DNA from: Candidatus Sumerlaeota bacterium
Lineage (GTDB): Bacteria; Sumerlaeota; Sumerlaeia; JAFGJS01
DNA: 64,000 nucleotides
Assembly: GCA_016928995.1 (NCBI GenBank)
Contig: JAFGJS010000037.1
Location: 7,030-71,029 of the forward strand
Reading direction: 5' to 3'
The position numbers were made by a program, and so were the translations under genes. Numbering within the stretch: position 1 is the first letter of the stretch; each line of letters starts with the position of its first letter. Below are positions 28,390 to 37,059 of this stretch, piece by piece. The notes under the pieces were generated by a model, which was not told the origin of the DNA, ran no database searches, and saw nothing but the letters and a program-made list of their open reading frames with translations.

Positions 28390-29823
28390 TTATGGATTTT
28401 GCTGGAGTGTGATAATGATCCAGCCGTTGCTCGAACGAAGTTTAAGCAGCAAAGGCTTGCCTGCTTCCGCGGCGGCTACGGCTTGCTGAAAGTCATCCAC
28501 GCTTTCAACCGGCTGGCGATTGACTTCCTGCAGCAGCATGTTCAGCCGCACGCCAGCGCGCCAGGCCGCGCCGTCCCGGTCGATTTCCACCACGCGCAAG
28601 CCGTTCATCCCGCCATAGCCGAGTTTGCTGGCGGCGCGGATGGTCAGCGGACGCGCCGTGATGCCGAAACCCAAATCCGCATCGTCCACCTCGCCGCTGT
28701 CGTAGATTTTAATTTCCGGCGGAAGCTCGCTGTCTTTTTTGCCATCGTCGGTTTTTTCCGGCCGCTGGCCCAGTTTGAATCTGGCGGTCGAGCGTTCGCC
28801 GTCGCGCCAGAACTCGAAGACCGTCTCCACGCCGGCGCCCGCCAGCGCGGCGGCTGAGCGGACTTCCTCCTTATCCGTCGCGGGTTGTCCGTTGAACTCG
28901 GTGATGATGTCGTAGGGCTGCAAATGCCCGTCGGCCGGAGAGCCGGGCGCGACGAAGTTGACGATCACGCCCTGTTCCGTCTTGACTCCGAGCCAATCGG
29001 CGACGCCTTTGCGCAAGTCGCTGATGGAAATGCCCATGTAGCCGCGCATCACCTTGCCGCTTTCGCGCAGCTGCTCCGCGATGCGCATCGCGTCGTTGAT
29101 CGGGATGGCGAAATTCAAACCCTGGCTGCCGCCGGACGAGCTGAGGATGAAAGTATTGACGCCGATCGCCTCGCCGCGCGAGTTGATCAGCGGGCCGCCG
29201 CTGTTGCCCTGATTGATCGACGTGTCGGTCTGCAGGAACTTGCCGTATTCCGTCACCTGCATGCCCTTGCGGTTCACGGCGCTGATGATGCCCAGCGTCA
29301 CGGTTTGATCCAAGCCCTGTGGGCTGCCGATGGCGATGGCGAAGTGGCCGGGCTTGACGGCGGACGAATCGCCGATGGGCAGCACGGCGAAGGGAGTGCG
29401 CGATTCGATTTTCAGCACGGCGACCTCAGTGGCCGGATCGGAGCCGAGGAGTTCCGCTTCGTATTCCGCGCCGTTCTTGAAGACGATGTCGATTTCATCC
29501 ATGCCCGCGATCACGTGGCTGTTGGTGACGATGACGCCGTTGGGATCGACCACGAAGCCGCTGCCGATGGCGGATTTCGGCTGATCGGAGCCGGGGCCGG
29601 GCATCGGCCGCAGCCGGCTGCGCTCGCTGTCGCCGCTCTTGCCGCGCGCCTTGATCTGCACCACAGCCGTTTGAGCCTGCTCCACGATCTGGGCGACTTC
29701 AGTCTCAAGTTGTTGCATCAGGCTGGCCGCGGCTGGCGCCTCCTGCGCTTCCATCTGTTGCGAAGGATAAGCGATGATGAGTGTGATGAAGATGGTGATG
29801 GCGAGGATTGACTTGTCAGCCAT
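28390..29823 (-). CDS. htrA: Periplasmic Do/HtrA-type serine protease with two PDZ domains
   Basis: 477 residues. Signal peptide or anchor (~6-22), then a trypsin-like domain with H103 (TNSHVI) and nucleophile S208 (GNSGGPL). The position of the catalytic Asp is E133 (DPATEVAVLKI). PDZ1 lies at ~250-345 (GYMGISISDLRKG) and PDZ2 at ~385-470 (LGFGITARPL). Such proteins degrade or hold misfolded envelope proteins. The Asp-to-Glu change may lower activity and favour chaperone function. GGGAG lies 7 bases before the start. Confidence 0.92.
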   Translation of the reverse strand: MADKSILAITIFITLIIAYPSQQMEAQEAPAAASLMQQLETEVAQIVEQAQTAVVQIKARGKSGDSERSRLRPMPGPGSDQPKSAIGSGFVVDPNGVIVTNSHVIAGMDEIDIVFKNGAEYEAELLGSDPATEVAVLKIESRTPFAVLPIGDSSAVKPGHFAIAIGSPQGLDQTVTLGIISAVNRKGMQVTEYGKFLQTDTSINQGNSGGPLINSRGEAIGVNTFILSSSGGSQGLNFAIPINDAMRIAEQLRESGKVMRGYMGISISDLRKGVADWLGVKTEQGVIVNFVAPGSPADGHLQPYDIITEFNGQPATDKEEVRSAAALAGAGVETVFEFWRDGERSTARFKLGQRPEKTDDGKKDSELPPEIKIYDSGEVDDADLGFGITARPLTIRAASKLGYGGMNGLRVVEIDRDGAAWRAGVRLNMLLQEVNRQPVESVDDFQQAVAAAEAGKPLLLKLRSSNGWIIITLQQNP

Positions 29824-30191
29824 TGTGATTCTCCCGAACTCTGGCGAATTATTTCCGGTCTATATGCGAATCTAAAGCATAGCGGAACAATGCAGAAAAA
29901 GGCAAGGGCAAGAACGCGTTATTCGGATCCGGTTAATGTTCAGACGCGATCCACGCAAGAATCTTATGGATTATATACAATGTATGCGTTAGCGTGGTAA
30001 TTAACGTTTTTTGCGTGGGGCTATGCAGGAAATGTGAACCTTGCCTCTCATCATTGCTTTATGCGCATCCATTGTCGAGATTAAGTCGTTATTTTTCAGA
30101 TAAATAGGACAGGATTGAGTTCCACGGAGACGGCGCCGTTTTTGCATCGGTTTATGGCATCTCTATCAAATGATGCGGATTGGAGCGGATC
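29824..30191. other. Divergent intergenic region between htrA and the DUF2339-type gene
   Basis: 368 bases without a plausible gene. On the minus strand a perfect TATAAT (plus 29970-29975) could be the htrA -10, without a good -35; beside it is the small palindrome ATACA-A-TGTAT (29975-29985). No clear promoter for the plus-strand gene. Confidence 0.4.
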
Positions 30192-33100
30192 ATGGACGAG
30201 TCGATGGATGCCCGGAAGCTGGATGCGCTGTTGCGGCGGATCGATGGGCTGGATGACGAACTGCGGCGGATGAAATTTCGCCTGGAGCGTATTGAACAAC
30301 AGCGGGAACCGGCGCCGCGCGAGGAGGACGGCGTTGTCGCGCCATCGAAGCCCGGAGAAGCAGCGGTAGACCTTGCCGTACAAAGTCCCGATGATTCTGA
30401 TGAGAAATCCGGAACGCCAACCGCATCTCAGACTCCGCTGCCTCCGCCTTTGCCTGCCATATCGATTCCCCTCGTATTGGATTCAAGCGAGCGGTCCATG
30501 ACGTTGGAGGAGGTGTTGCTCGAGCGCCAAGCGAAACGCGGGCCGATCGAGGCGGGCGAACCGGAAGTCGCGCCGCTGACACCGGAGAGTCAAGCGAGCA
30601 AGCCAATGACAGAGTATGAGCCGGCGATTGGCCTGGAGCATCCGCTGCATCAGTTTAGCGTGAAAGAGAAGCCGTTTGGCTCGCGGTTTTATGAATGGTG
30701 CGTCAAGCAATGTCCGCCGCTCAAGCCCCTGCTCGACTGGTTCGTGCCGGCTGAAGGCGAGCATTTCAGCATCGATGAGATCCTGGTGCGTGTGTTCGCC
30801 GTGGTCGGCGTGATGGCGGCGGTGATCGCGGGCGGATACTTTTCCACGCTGGTGCACAACCGGATTCCGCCGATCGGCAAGGTGGGCCTGATGTACGCGG
30901 CTGCGGCGGGCATGTTCGTCACGGGTTGGCGCATGAGCGAGCAATTGCGCAAGCTGGCGCGGCCGATGATGGCGGGAGGCGTGGCGATCTTTTATTTCAC
31001 CTCGTACGCCGCGCATTTCATCGAGGCGACCCACGCGTTCAATCTCCCCGTTTCGCTGACGCTGATGACGGTCGCGTTGGTTGGGATGATCGCGCTGGCG
31101 GAGCGCTTGCGCAGCGAGATGCTCGCGATTTTCACCGTTTTTCTGGGTTACCTGACGGCGTACGTGAGCGGCTCGTCGGAGTATGCGCTGATCGCCAACG
31201 GTTCTATCGCCATCGCCGCGATGGTCTTCCTGATGCGCAACGGTTGGGCGCGGCTGTCCGAGATTTCGGTGATCGGCACGTATGTCTTCCACCTGGTCTG
31301 GATGTTCTTCTGGGATCATCCACCAACTACGCCGCAGCAGGCGTTTTTGCTGAACATGGGCACGCTGCTGGGCTACTTTGTGGTTCACCTGTTCGGCGCG
31401 ATGACAGCGGATGCGGCGCGCGGCGGGATCGAGCCGTGGAAGACCCGGCGTTTGCTCTACCTGGCGTGGAACGCGATGATCTTCTGGTCCGTGTCGCTGA
31501 TCGTGTTCCAGGAGACGCGCATCTATCTTGACCATACGGAATGGCTGCATTTCGCGCTGGCGGCGGTGTTGTTGCTCAGCGCGGCATGGTACCGGCGGAT
31601 CAGCGAAGATGCGTTTCAACTGCTGCTGGGGCTGAGCCTGACGCTGGCGACCATCGGCGTGATGACGGCGTGCTCGGGGAACGTGCTGTACCTGGCGCTG
31701 ATGGCGGAAGGCGCCGCGCTGCTCTTCGTGGGCAAGCGCGCGAAGTTGAGCCAGGGGCGCTACGGCGGCGTGATCGTGTTGCTGATCGCGGCGGGATCGT
31801 TGCTGGCGCATCAATTCACGCACGTGGAACACACGCAAAGAGTCTTCATCAATTGGCGCGATCCGCATTGTTGGGCGGCGCTGTTCGGCTGCGTCACGCT
31901 GGCCGGTTTGGGCGGATGGTATCAATGGCTGTATGGGCTCCGCAAAACGCATCAGCCGGAAGAATCCATCGCACTGGACAGTGAGGATCAATCTTCCTCG
32001 TTCTCGTTCTCGTCCTCGTTCTCGAACCAAGAGCAACGTCCAGCGGTTGATGACGAAAGTTTGCCATTCATTTCCACTTCCATGATTTCGCGCCTGCTGA
32101 TCTATCTCTCCGTGCCCCTGTTCATGATTGTGTCGTTCATCTATGGAGAAGTTCACGTGATGACTTGGCTGCCGTTGATCGGACTGGCGTTTCTCCTCGC
32201 GGGAATCGCGCTGCGCCATCCGCCGTATCTGGTTTCCAGTTTGGGCGTGCTGGCGCTGCATGGATTGGCCGGCTTGATTCTGATCAACGCCGATCCAGGC
32301 GAGCTGTTGATAAAAGAGCAAATCGCCGGGATCGCGCTGGTGTTGGCTTGCGGCGCGCTGTGCGAGTGGCGGCTGCGCGATGTGACGCGGCTCTACCTGC
32401 TGCGGCTGGTGGACCGGCTGGCGTATCTGCCGATGTTCTCCTTCGCCGCGTTGAGCTGCGCGTTGATGCTGGAGCAGCTCGAGCCGCATTGGTGCGTGGG
32501 TTCGCTGGCGATCTTTCTGGCGGCGCTGCTGGGCGTTGGATGGGGCGCGCGATGCCGCTCGCTGACGGATGCGGCTATCGTGCCGTTCGCGGTGTTGTCG
32601 TTGCGGATTATGTACGAGATCTATCACTTCAGGACAGGTTCGATGGCGCTGGTTGGTTTTCAGGTCAGCCACGGCGCGGCGCTACTGATGCTGTTCGCCG
32701 CGACGCACTTCACCGAGCAGCCGTTCGTGCGTGAGCGCCTGCGCGGCGCAATGATGGCCGCGCAATGGATCGCCGCGCTGCTGGTCTGCGCGCCGGCGGC
32801 CGTCGGGATTGTTTATTTCACGGAGAGCTTTGCAGCGGTGCAAGGCGTGATTCTCGCCGCCGCGTGCGGAGCGGTTCTGGCTTTGTTCATGGGCTGGCGG
32901 AGGTCGATTCCGCTTTCTCTGGCGGGCTGGCTCTGGCTGGCCTATGGGCATGCGCTGTATCAACTCCGGCTGAGCAACGACGCCTTTGCGCCCGAACCGG
33001 GCCAGCCGATTGTCATCTGTCTGGCCGCGCTGTTAGCGATCACCATCGCTGTCGAGCGCACGTCCGGTATGGGGCTGGCGAAATGGATCGAGCAGGCGCC

Positions 33101-33464
33101 GGAAGCGGAGACGCCCCAACAAATTCAACGCTTCCTGAATTGGGCCTTGGGCGGAGCGATTGCGATTGCGCTGCTGCACGGACTATACGCCCACCCAGCT
33201 CTGCATCCGGCGTTTGTCACGGTCAGCTGGACGCTCTCCGGACTGGCGCTTTGTCTGCTTGGGGCGTTATTGCGCGTGCGGCTATATCCGCGAGCCGGAT
33301 TCGCCCTGCTGCTCTGCGCGATCTTCCGCGCTTTCATCGTAGACGTGACGCAGCTCGAGCAGACGCTCCATCGTATGATCGCCTTTCTCGTGCTCGGCGT
33401 GATTCTGATGGGCGTGAGTTACGGCTACATGAAACTCAAATCCCGCATCGACGCCTGGCGCTGA
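30192..33464 (+). CDS. Large polytopic membrane protein, DUF2339 type
   Basis: 1090 residues. A cytoplasmic coiled-coil start (residues 1-45, LDALLRRIDGLDDELRRMKF) and a Pro/Glu-rich linker precede twenty or more hydrophobic segments, typical of DUF2339 proteins of unknown function. ATG 30192 has GGAG 6 bases upstream; the frame opens at TTG 30180. Residues ~602-612 (SSSFSFSSSFS) in a hydrophilic loop are encoded by a TCGTTC hexamer repeat also found in intergenic palindromes. It is transcribed alone, divergently from htrA. Confidence 0.85.
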   Translation: MDESMDARKLDALLRRIDGLDDELRRMKFRLERIEQQREPAPREEDGVVAPSKPGEAAVDLAVQSPDDSDEKSGTPTASQTPLPPPLPAISIPLVLDSSERSMTLEEVLLERQAKRGPIEAGEPEVAPLTPESQASKPMTEYEPAIGLEHPLHQFSVKEKPFGSRFYEWCVKQCPPLKPLLDWFVPAEGEHFSIDEILVRVFAVVGVMAAVIAGGYFSTLVHNRIPPIGKVGLMYAAAAGMFVTGWRMSEQLRKLARPMMAGGVAIFYFTSYAAHFIEATHAFNLPVSLTLMTVALVGMIALAERLRSEMLAIFTVFLGYLTAYVSGSSEYALIANGSIAIAAMVFLMRNGWARLSEISVIGTYVFHLVWMFFWDHPPTTPQQAFLLNMGTLLGYFVVHLFGAMTADAARGGIEPWKTRRLLYLAWNAMIFWSVSLIVFQETRIYLDHTEWLHFALAAVLLLSAAWYRRISEDAFQLLLGLSLTLATIGVMTACSGNVLYLALMAEGAALLFVGKRAKLSQGRYGGVIVLLIAAGSLLAHQFTHVEHTQRVFINWRDPHCWAALFGCVTLAGLGGWYQWLYGLRKTHQPEESIALDSEDQSSSFSFSSSFSNQEQRPAVDDESLPFISTSMISRLLIYLSVPLFMIVSFIYGEVHVMTWLPLIGLAFLLAGIALRHPPYLVSSLGVLALHGLAGLILINADPGELLIKEQIAGIALVLACGALCEWRLRDVTRLYLLRLVDRLAYLPMFSFAALSCALMLEQLEPHWCVGSLAIFLAALLGVGWGARCRSLTDAAIVPFAVLSLRIMYEIYHFRTGSMALVGFQVSHGAALLMLFAATHFTEQPFVRERLRGAMMAAQWIAALLVCAPAAVGIVYFTESFAAVQGVILAAACGAVLALFMGWRRSIPLSLAGWLWLAYGHALYQLRLSNDAFAPEPGQPIVICLAALLAITIAVERTSGMGLAKWIEQAPEAETPQQIQRFLNWALGGAIAIALLHGLYAHPALHPAFVTVSWTLSGLALCLLGALLRVRLYPRAGFALLLCAIFRAFIVDVTQLEQTLHRMIAFLVLGVILMGVSYGYMKLKSRIDAWR
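31996..32026. repeat. TCGTTC hexamer repeat inside the DUF2339-type gene
   Basis: Thirty-one bases of CTCGTT/CTCGTC units ending in CTCGAA, matching one arm of the 18760-18841 palindrome except for the order of one variant unit. It is in frame and encodes a Ser/Phe run. Confidence 0.85.
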
Positions 33465-33561
33465 GCGGTGATCGAATGCCTTGACATGGATGGATCATTA
33501 TGATTTGTTATGTGAAAAAAGGGGACTTCCGAGGCAATGCCAGCTTATACGTTATTGATCG

Positions 33562-33610
33562 CGCAGAGACGCAGAGGATTACAATAACATCAAATCTCTG
33601 CGTCTCCGCG
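33562..33610. repeat. CGCAGAGA-type palindromic repeat
   Basis: Arms 33562-33580 (CGCAGAGACGCAGAGGATT) and 33593-33610 (AATCTCTGCGTCTCCGCG) pair with one bulge and one mismatch. The GCAGAGAC unit repeats in each arm. It lies in the 238-base gap before the secreted TPR-like gene. Confidence 0.7.
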
Positions 33611-33702
33611 TGAAAGAAATATTCTATCGGGAAAACGAGTGTGGAGGAACTGCGGAGTATTAAGCGTTTTTCAATAGTAATTTGAAAGGCAAAGGAAATG
33701 AC

Positions 33703-34476
33703 ATGAGAAAAAAAACGATTATACTTATCCTCATTCTGATGGGATCGTTATCCGCATACGCGGAAGACATGCAGAAGTATTTGAGAGATACACAGGTTTT
33801 GGCTCGGCAAGGGAAGCACCAGGAAGCTCTTGAACGGTATATCTGGTTTCATAACCATGCCCTTGAGCATGAACCGGCCGCCATGTATGGAGTGCGCCTG
33901 TCGTTTGCCCTGGAATACTGGAGGCAACTTGGCGAGGTCTATCCTCCTGCGTTAGCCGCGCTGAAGAAGACGAGAGACGACAAAACAGAGCTAATGGAAA
34001 AAGGGAAGGGCAATCGTGAGTTATTTCATGACGTCCTGGCCCTTAACCGAACGCTGAATAATAGCCGCAAGACAGTCGATCTGTTTCAAAAACTCGATCA
34101 GGAACAGGAAGAGTTGGCGAAGCAATGCTGGGATATCGCCGAAGAAACAGTAATTGATGCGAAAGAGTATGAACTTGCAGGAAAGTATATCGGAGATCCA
34201 ATACGCGCATTTGACAAAGTAAAAGAGACATATGACGAAATGAAAGCGATGGATGATGAAGAAAGCATGGGGGTGGAATTTAAAACATTCTATCAGAATA
34301 GCTTTGTCGAGGACGCGTTGCGATTGATCAAAGTGTCGCTGGCGCTGGATAACGCAGAGGCCGCCAGAAAAGTACAAGCGAAGGCATTGGCCGTTCTTGA
34401 CGACAAGCGCCTCCATGACTGCGTGCCTAAACAGACAAAGGAAGAGGCGCAGCAGAAGGATTCATCGGACAAGTAA
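33703..34476 (+). CDS. Secreted helical (TPR-like) protein of unknown function
   Basis: 257 residues. A signal peptide (KKTIILILILMGSLSAYA, cleavage before EDMQ) is followed by an almost entirely helical protein with a TPR-like first repeat (ARQGKHQEALERYIWFHNHA). It ends in a Lys/Glu/Gln tail. ATG 33703 has AGGA 6 bases upstream; a TTG at 33682 is open but lacks a site. The methyltransferase gene follows 17 bases later. The lower GC of this gene than its neighbours may signal acquisition. Confidence 0.7.
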   Translation: MRKKTIILILILMGSLSAYAEDMQKYLRDTQVLARQGKHQEALERYIWFHNHALEHEPAAMYGVRLSFALEYWRQLGEVYPPALAALKKTRDDKTELMEKGKGNRELFHDVLALNRTLNNSRKTVDLFQKLDQEQEELAKQCWDIAEETVIDAKEYELAGKYIGDPIRAFDKVKETYDEMKAMDDEESMGVEFKTFYQNSFVEDALRLIKVSLALDNAEAARKVQAKALAVLDDKRLHDCVPKQTKEEAQQKDSSDK

Positions 34477-34493
34477 AAAAATCAGAAAGGAAC

Positions 34494-35165
34494 ATGATGA
34501 AACCTGCAATCACATCGGAAGCCGTCGTTCAAACATTGGAGAAACTATACGCCGATGCAGCGACAAAGCATCATTTTCCTAGAACTAAGAAGGAAAATTC
34601 CCCCATCGACCATACGGATGAAAAAGCGTTCTACAAATCCATGAGCCACGCTTACATGGCGGTGAACCGCGAATTCGGCAACCTGCTTTATGCTCTCGCT
34701 CGCGCGTCCAGGGCGACAACGGTTGTCGAGTTTGGTACATCATTCGGCATATCGACCATTTATCTGGCCGCCGCCGTTAAAGACAATGGCGGCGGGAAAG
34801 TGGTCAGCACCGAATTCATCCCGGAAAAGGCGGAACAGGCGAAGCGGAATCTCGCGGAGGCCGGATTGGCGGAATTCGTGGAAATCCGCGTGGGTGATGC
34901 GCTGGAAACGCTGAAAAACAATCCCGTGCAAAGTATCGATTTTGTCATGCTCGACGGCGCCAAGAGCCTTTACTTTGATGTGTTCAAAATTCTTGAGCCT
35001 GCGATGAAATCGGGGGCCATCATCGCCAGCGATAACACCGACAGCCCGGACCTGCAAAACTTTCTGGATTATGTGCGCTTTCCTGAAAACGGCTACATCA
35101 CTTCCCCCATTTCCACGCACGGAGGACCGGGAGGAAGAGGACATGAAATCACGGTTAAAATCTAG
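34494..35165 (+). CDS. SAM-dependent O-methyltransferase (class I, family 3-like)
   Basis: 223 residues. SAM-binding motif I VVEFGTSFGISTIYLA, motif II VVSTEFIPEKAEQAKRNL and the metal/substrate-region FVMLDGAKSLYFDVF match bacterial and plant catechol- or caffeoyl-CoA-type O-methyltransferases. ATG at 34494 or 34497 follows AAGGA. Probably co-transcribed with the upstream secreted-protein gene, though a functional link is not obvious. The acceptor is unknown. Confidence 0.85.
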   Translation: MMKPAITSEAVVQTLEKLYADAATKHHFPRTKKENSPIDHTDEKAFYKSMSHAYMAVNREFGNLLYALARASRATTVVEFGTSFGISTIYLAAAVKDNGGGKVVSTEFIPEKAEQAKRNLAEAGLAEFVEIRVGDALETLKNNPVQSIDFVMLDGAKSLYFDVFKILEPAMKSGAIIASDNTDSPDLQNFLDYVRFPENGYITSPISTHGGPGGRGHEITVKI

Positions 35166-35193
35166 TGTCATGTCACGCTTGAAAAGTCGTTAT

Positions 35194-35263
35194 GTAGGGT
35201 GGGCCTTGGCCCACCATGTTGTTTGAATTGCCGCACATCTTGGTGGGCCAAGGCCCCCCCTAC
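35194..35263. repeat. 23-bp-arm palindromic repeat
   Basis: Arms 35194-35216 and 35241-35263 pair at 22 of 23 positions around a 24-base loop. Each arm itself contains a GGGCC-TTGGCCC-type stem. The ATGTTGTTTGA next to the left arm also follows the small repeat at 20194-20209. Confidence 0.8.
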
Positions 35264-35399
35264 ATCTTTGTGCATCCCTTTTCATCTGCGAACTTCCGTC
35301 ACCGGCTGTCATGATTTTTGCGGGGCAAAAATCCCGCCAGCCTTGGGTTGTTTTGTGCGTTCACCCAGGCCGGCGCTCACGGCCGCTTTGCGGCCTACG

Positions 35400-35643
35400 C
35401 TCTGGCCTGGGCTGTGATGCATAGCGCTTTCAGCGCTGATATGGAGCCATGATTAAAGAGATTTGAAATCGTGATTACATCCAGAGCGTAACGTTCGGTC
35501 GTTTTGTGGCGTTTTGCGTTCGTTGCAGTGAACCAAACCGACAACCGCGTTGCGAAACGCGCCGCTGGCGCCTTTCGCTGCTCTGGTCTGGGCTGAATTA
35601 CGCAGCGCTTTCAGAGCTGATAAGAAGCCATGAGTAAAGAGAT
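35400..35643. repeat. Imperfect 63-bp direct repeats
   Basis: 35400-35462 and 35581-35643 align without gaps and match at about 52 of 63 positions. Both begin CTCTGG, carry AGCGCTTTCAG and GCTGATA, and end TAAAGAGAT. The 35166-35793 gap (628 bases) holds these repeats and the palindrome at 35194, but no gene I can support. Confidence 0.75.
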
Positions 35644-35793
35644 GACCACCGTGGATGAAATGAAATGCGCCCGTTTTTGTGCAAAATCTGAACGCTGGAC
35701 TTGACCGCGCGGCGCTTCTTGATATATCCTTTTTCTTAGTCTGCAACCACATCGTGGTCTGCGGTTTTTCAACTTCAGGGCAGGGGTTCCTTT

Positions 35794-37047
35794 GTGCAGG
35801 TTGTTGAAGACACGCAAAGCCTGTGGCTGGGAGTGGCCACGCACCTGATGGTCTTTGAGCCGGGTCCGCGCGGCGAGGTGGCTTATCGTCTGGGCACGCG
35901 GCCGGTTGAGCGCGCGTGGCTCGGCGAGGAGTATCACGGGCGGCAGATCCCCGCAATTGTCCAGCCTTCCTACGCCGCTTTTTTCGATCCGAACGACGAT
36001 CAGCTGATCGGGCTGTTTTTCGAGCGCGGCGTGGACGATATGTTTGTTTTTTGCGGCCGGCGCTGGGGCGACGTGGCCGTCGATACGGGCGAGGAGTTTG
36101 AGACGGATCGTGCAGCGGACCTGATCCACTCCATGAACACGTCCGTGCTGGTGCATGACGCGCCGCCGACGGTGAGTATGCGTTTTCTGATGAATATGCA
36201 TAACATCCGGCACTTCGCGCCGGAGGTCATACGCGCCATTCGCCATTCGAGCCAGCTGAACTACCTGGAGTTTCGTTGCGAGGCGGCGACGGGGCTGTTC
36301 CAGCGTTGCCAGTTGGAGGTGCTGCATAAACACACGCAACATCTGCTCGACACGGCGGAGTTCGACGTTTTCCCCGTCATCTGGCCGGTGCGACCGCAGA
36401 CCGGCGAGGAAATCCGCCGCGCCGCAGCCGCTCGCCGCGCGCCCAAACCGCAGCCCGCCAAACCAGTCAAACCGCTGACGCCGACGTTGCATCTCGATCC
36501 GCTGGAGATGACGCGCGCGATTCACGATGAGCCGGAGCTCAGCCGGCGCTGGCAGATGATCGTGCAGAACCTGGAGCAGGCCGACGCCGGACGCACCTAC
36601 CACTTGCTGTCGGATTTCACCCCGTTGATCGCCGGGCATATCAAGGCCTGGCCCGCGCGGCGGTTGATTAAAATCTTTGGCCAGCAGGCGGGTTTCACGC
36701 TAGTCGGCGTGTGTAAGGATCTGACGAATGAAAAAGTGCTGCAATTGGCTGATATCGTGGCGGGACGCGAGAGCCTGATCGACTGGCTCGATGAACGCGA
36801 GACGGACCGCTTGATGCGGACTGATTTTGACGCGCTGCAACAGCTGACGCCGGATAGCGCGCGCGAATGGCTGAATGTCTCGCCGGGCTGTTCTTCCGAG
36901 TGGATTCGCAAAGTCTGGCGCCGGCTGCTGGCGTTCATCAACGCCGACTTCGGCCGCGGCGGCAGCGAAAAGGCGATCCATCAGAAGAAGGATAAAATTG
37001 CTAAGCGCCTGCTGGCCGCGCGCGACTGCCTGATCCAGGCCGATTGA
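35794..37047 (+). CDS. Unknown protein with a degenerate J-like C-terminus
   Basis: 417 residues, soluble. The N-terminal ~210 residues look alpha/beta and match nothing I know. After a Pro/Lys linker (~212-230) comes a helical region. The last ~60 residues (WLNVSPGCSSEWIRKVWRRL, then KKDKIAKRLLAARDCL) follow the helix pattern of a DnaJ J-domain but have INADF where HPD should be, so Hsp70 stimulation is unlikely. The GTG start has GGGG 7 bases upstream. Transcribed alone after a repeat-rich gap. Confidence 0.7.
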   Translation: MQVVEDTQSLWLGVATHLMVFEPGPRGEVAYRLGTRPVERAWLGEEYHGRQIPAIVQPSYAAFFDPNDDQLIGLFFERGVDDMFVFCGRRWGDVAVDTGEEFETDRAADLIHSMNTSVLVHDAPPTVSMRFLMNMHNIRHFAPEVIRAIRHSSQLNYLEFRCEAATGLFQRCQLEVLHKHTQHLLDTAEFDVFPVIWPVRPQTGEEIRRAAAARRAPKPQPAKPVKPLTPTLHLDPLEMTRAIHDEPELSRRWQMIVQNLEQADAGRTYHLLSDFTPLIAGHIKAWPARRLIKIFGQQAGFTLVGVCKDLTNEKVLQLADIVAGRESLIDWLDERETDRLMRTDFDALQQLTPDSAREWLNVSPGCSSEWIRKVWRRLLAFINADFGRGGSEKAIHQKKDKIAKRLLAARDCLIQAD

Positions 37048-37059
37048 AAAAAGTAGATT

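Noticed and set aside
30483-32672. A 729-codon open frame on the minus strand opposite the DUF2339-type gene
   Set aside because: Its product is Arg/His/Gln-rich, with no domain or ribosome site. The plus-strand frame encodes a coherent membrane protein, so this is a codon-bias shadow.
33481-33512. TTGACA at 33481 as promoter of the secreted TPR-like protein
   Set aside because: No acceptable -10 lies 16-18 bases downstream, and the start codon is over 200 bases away with a palindrome between.
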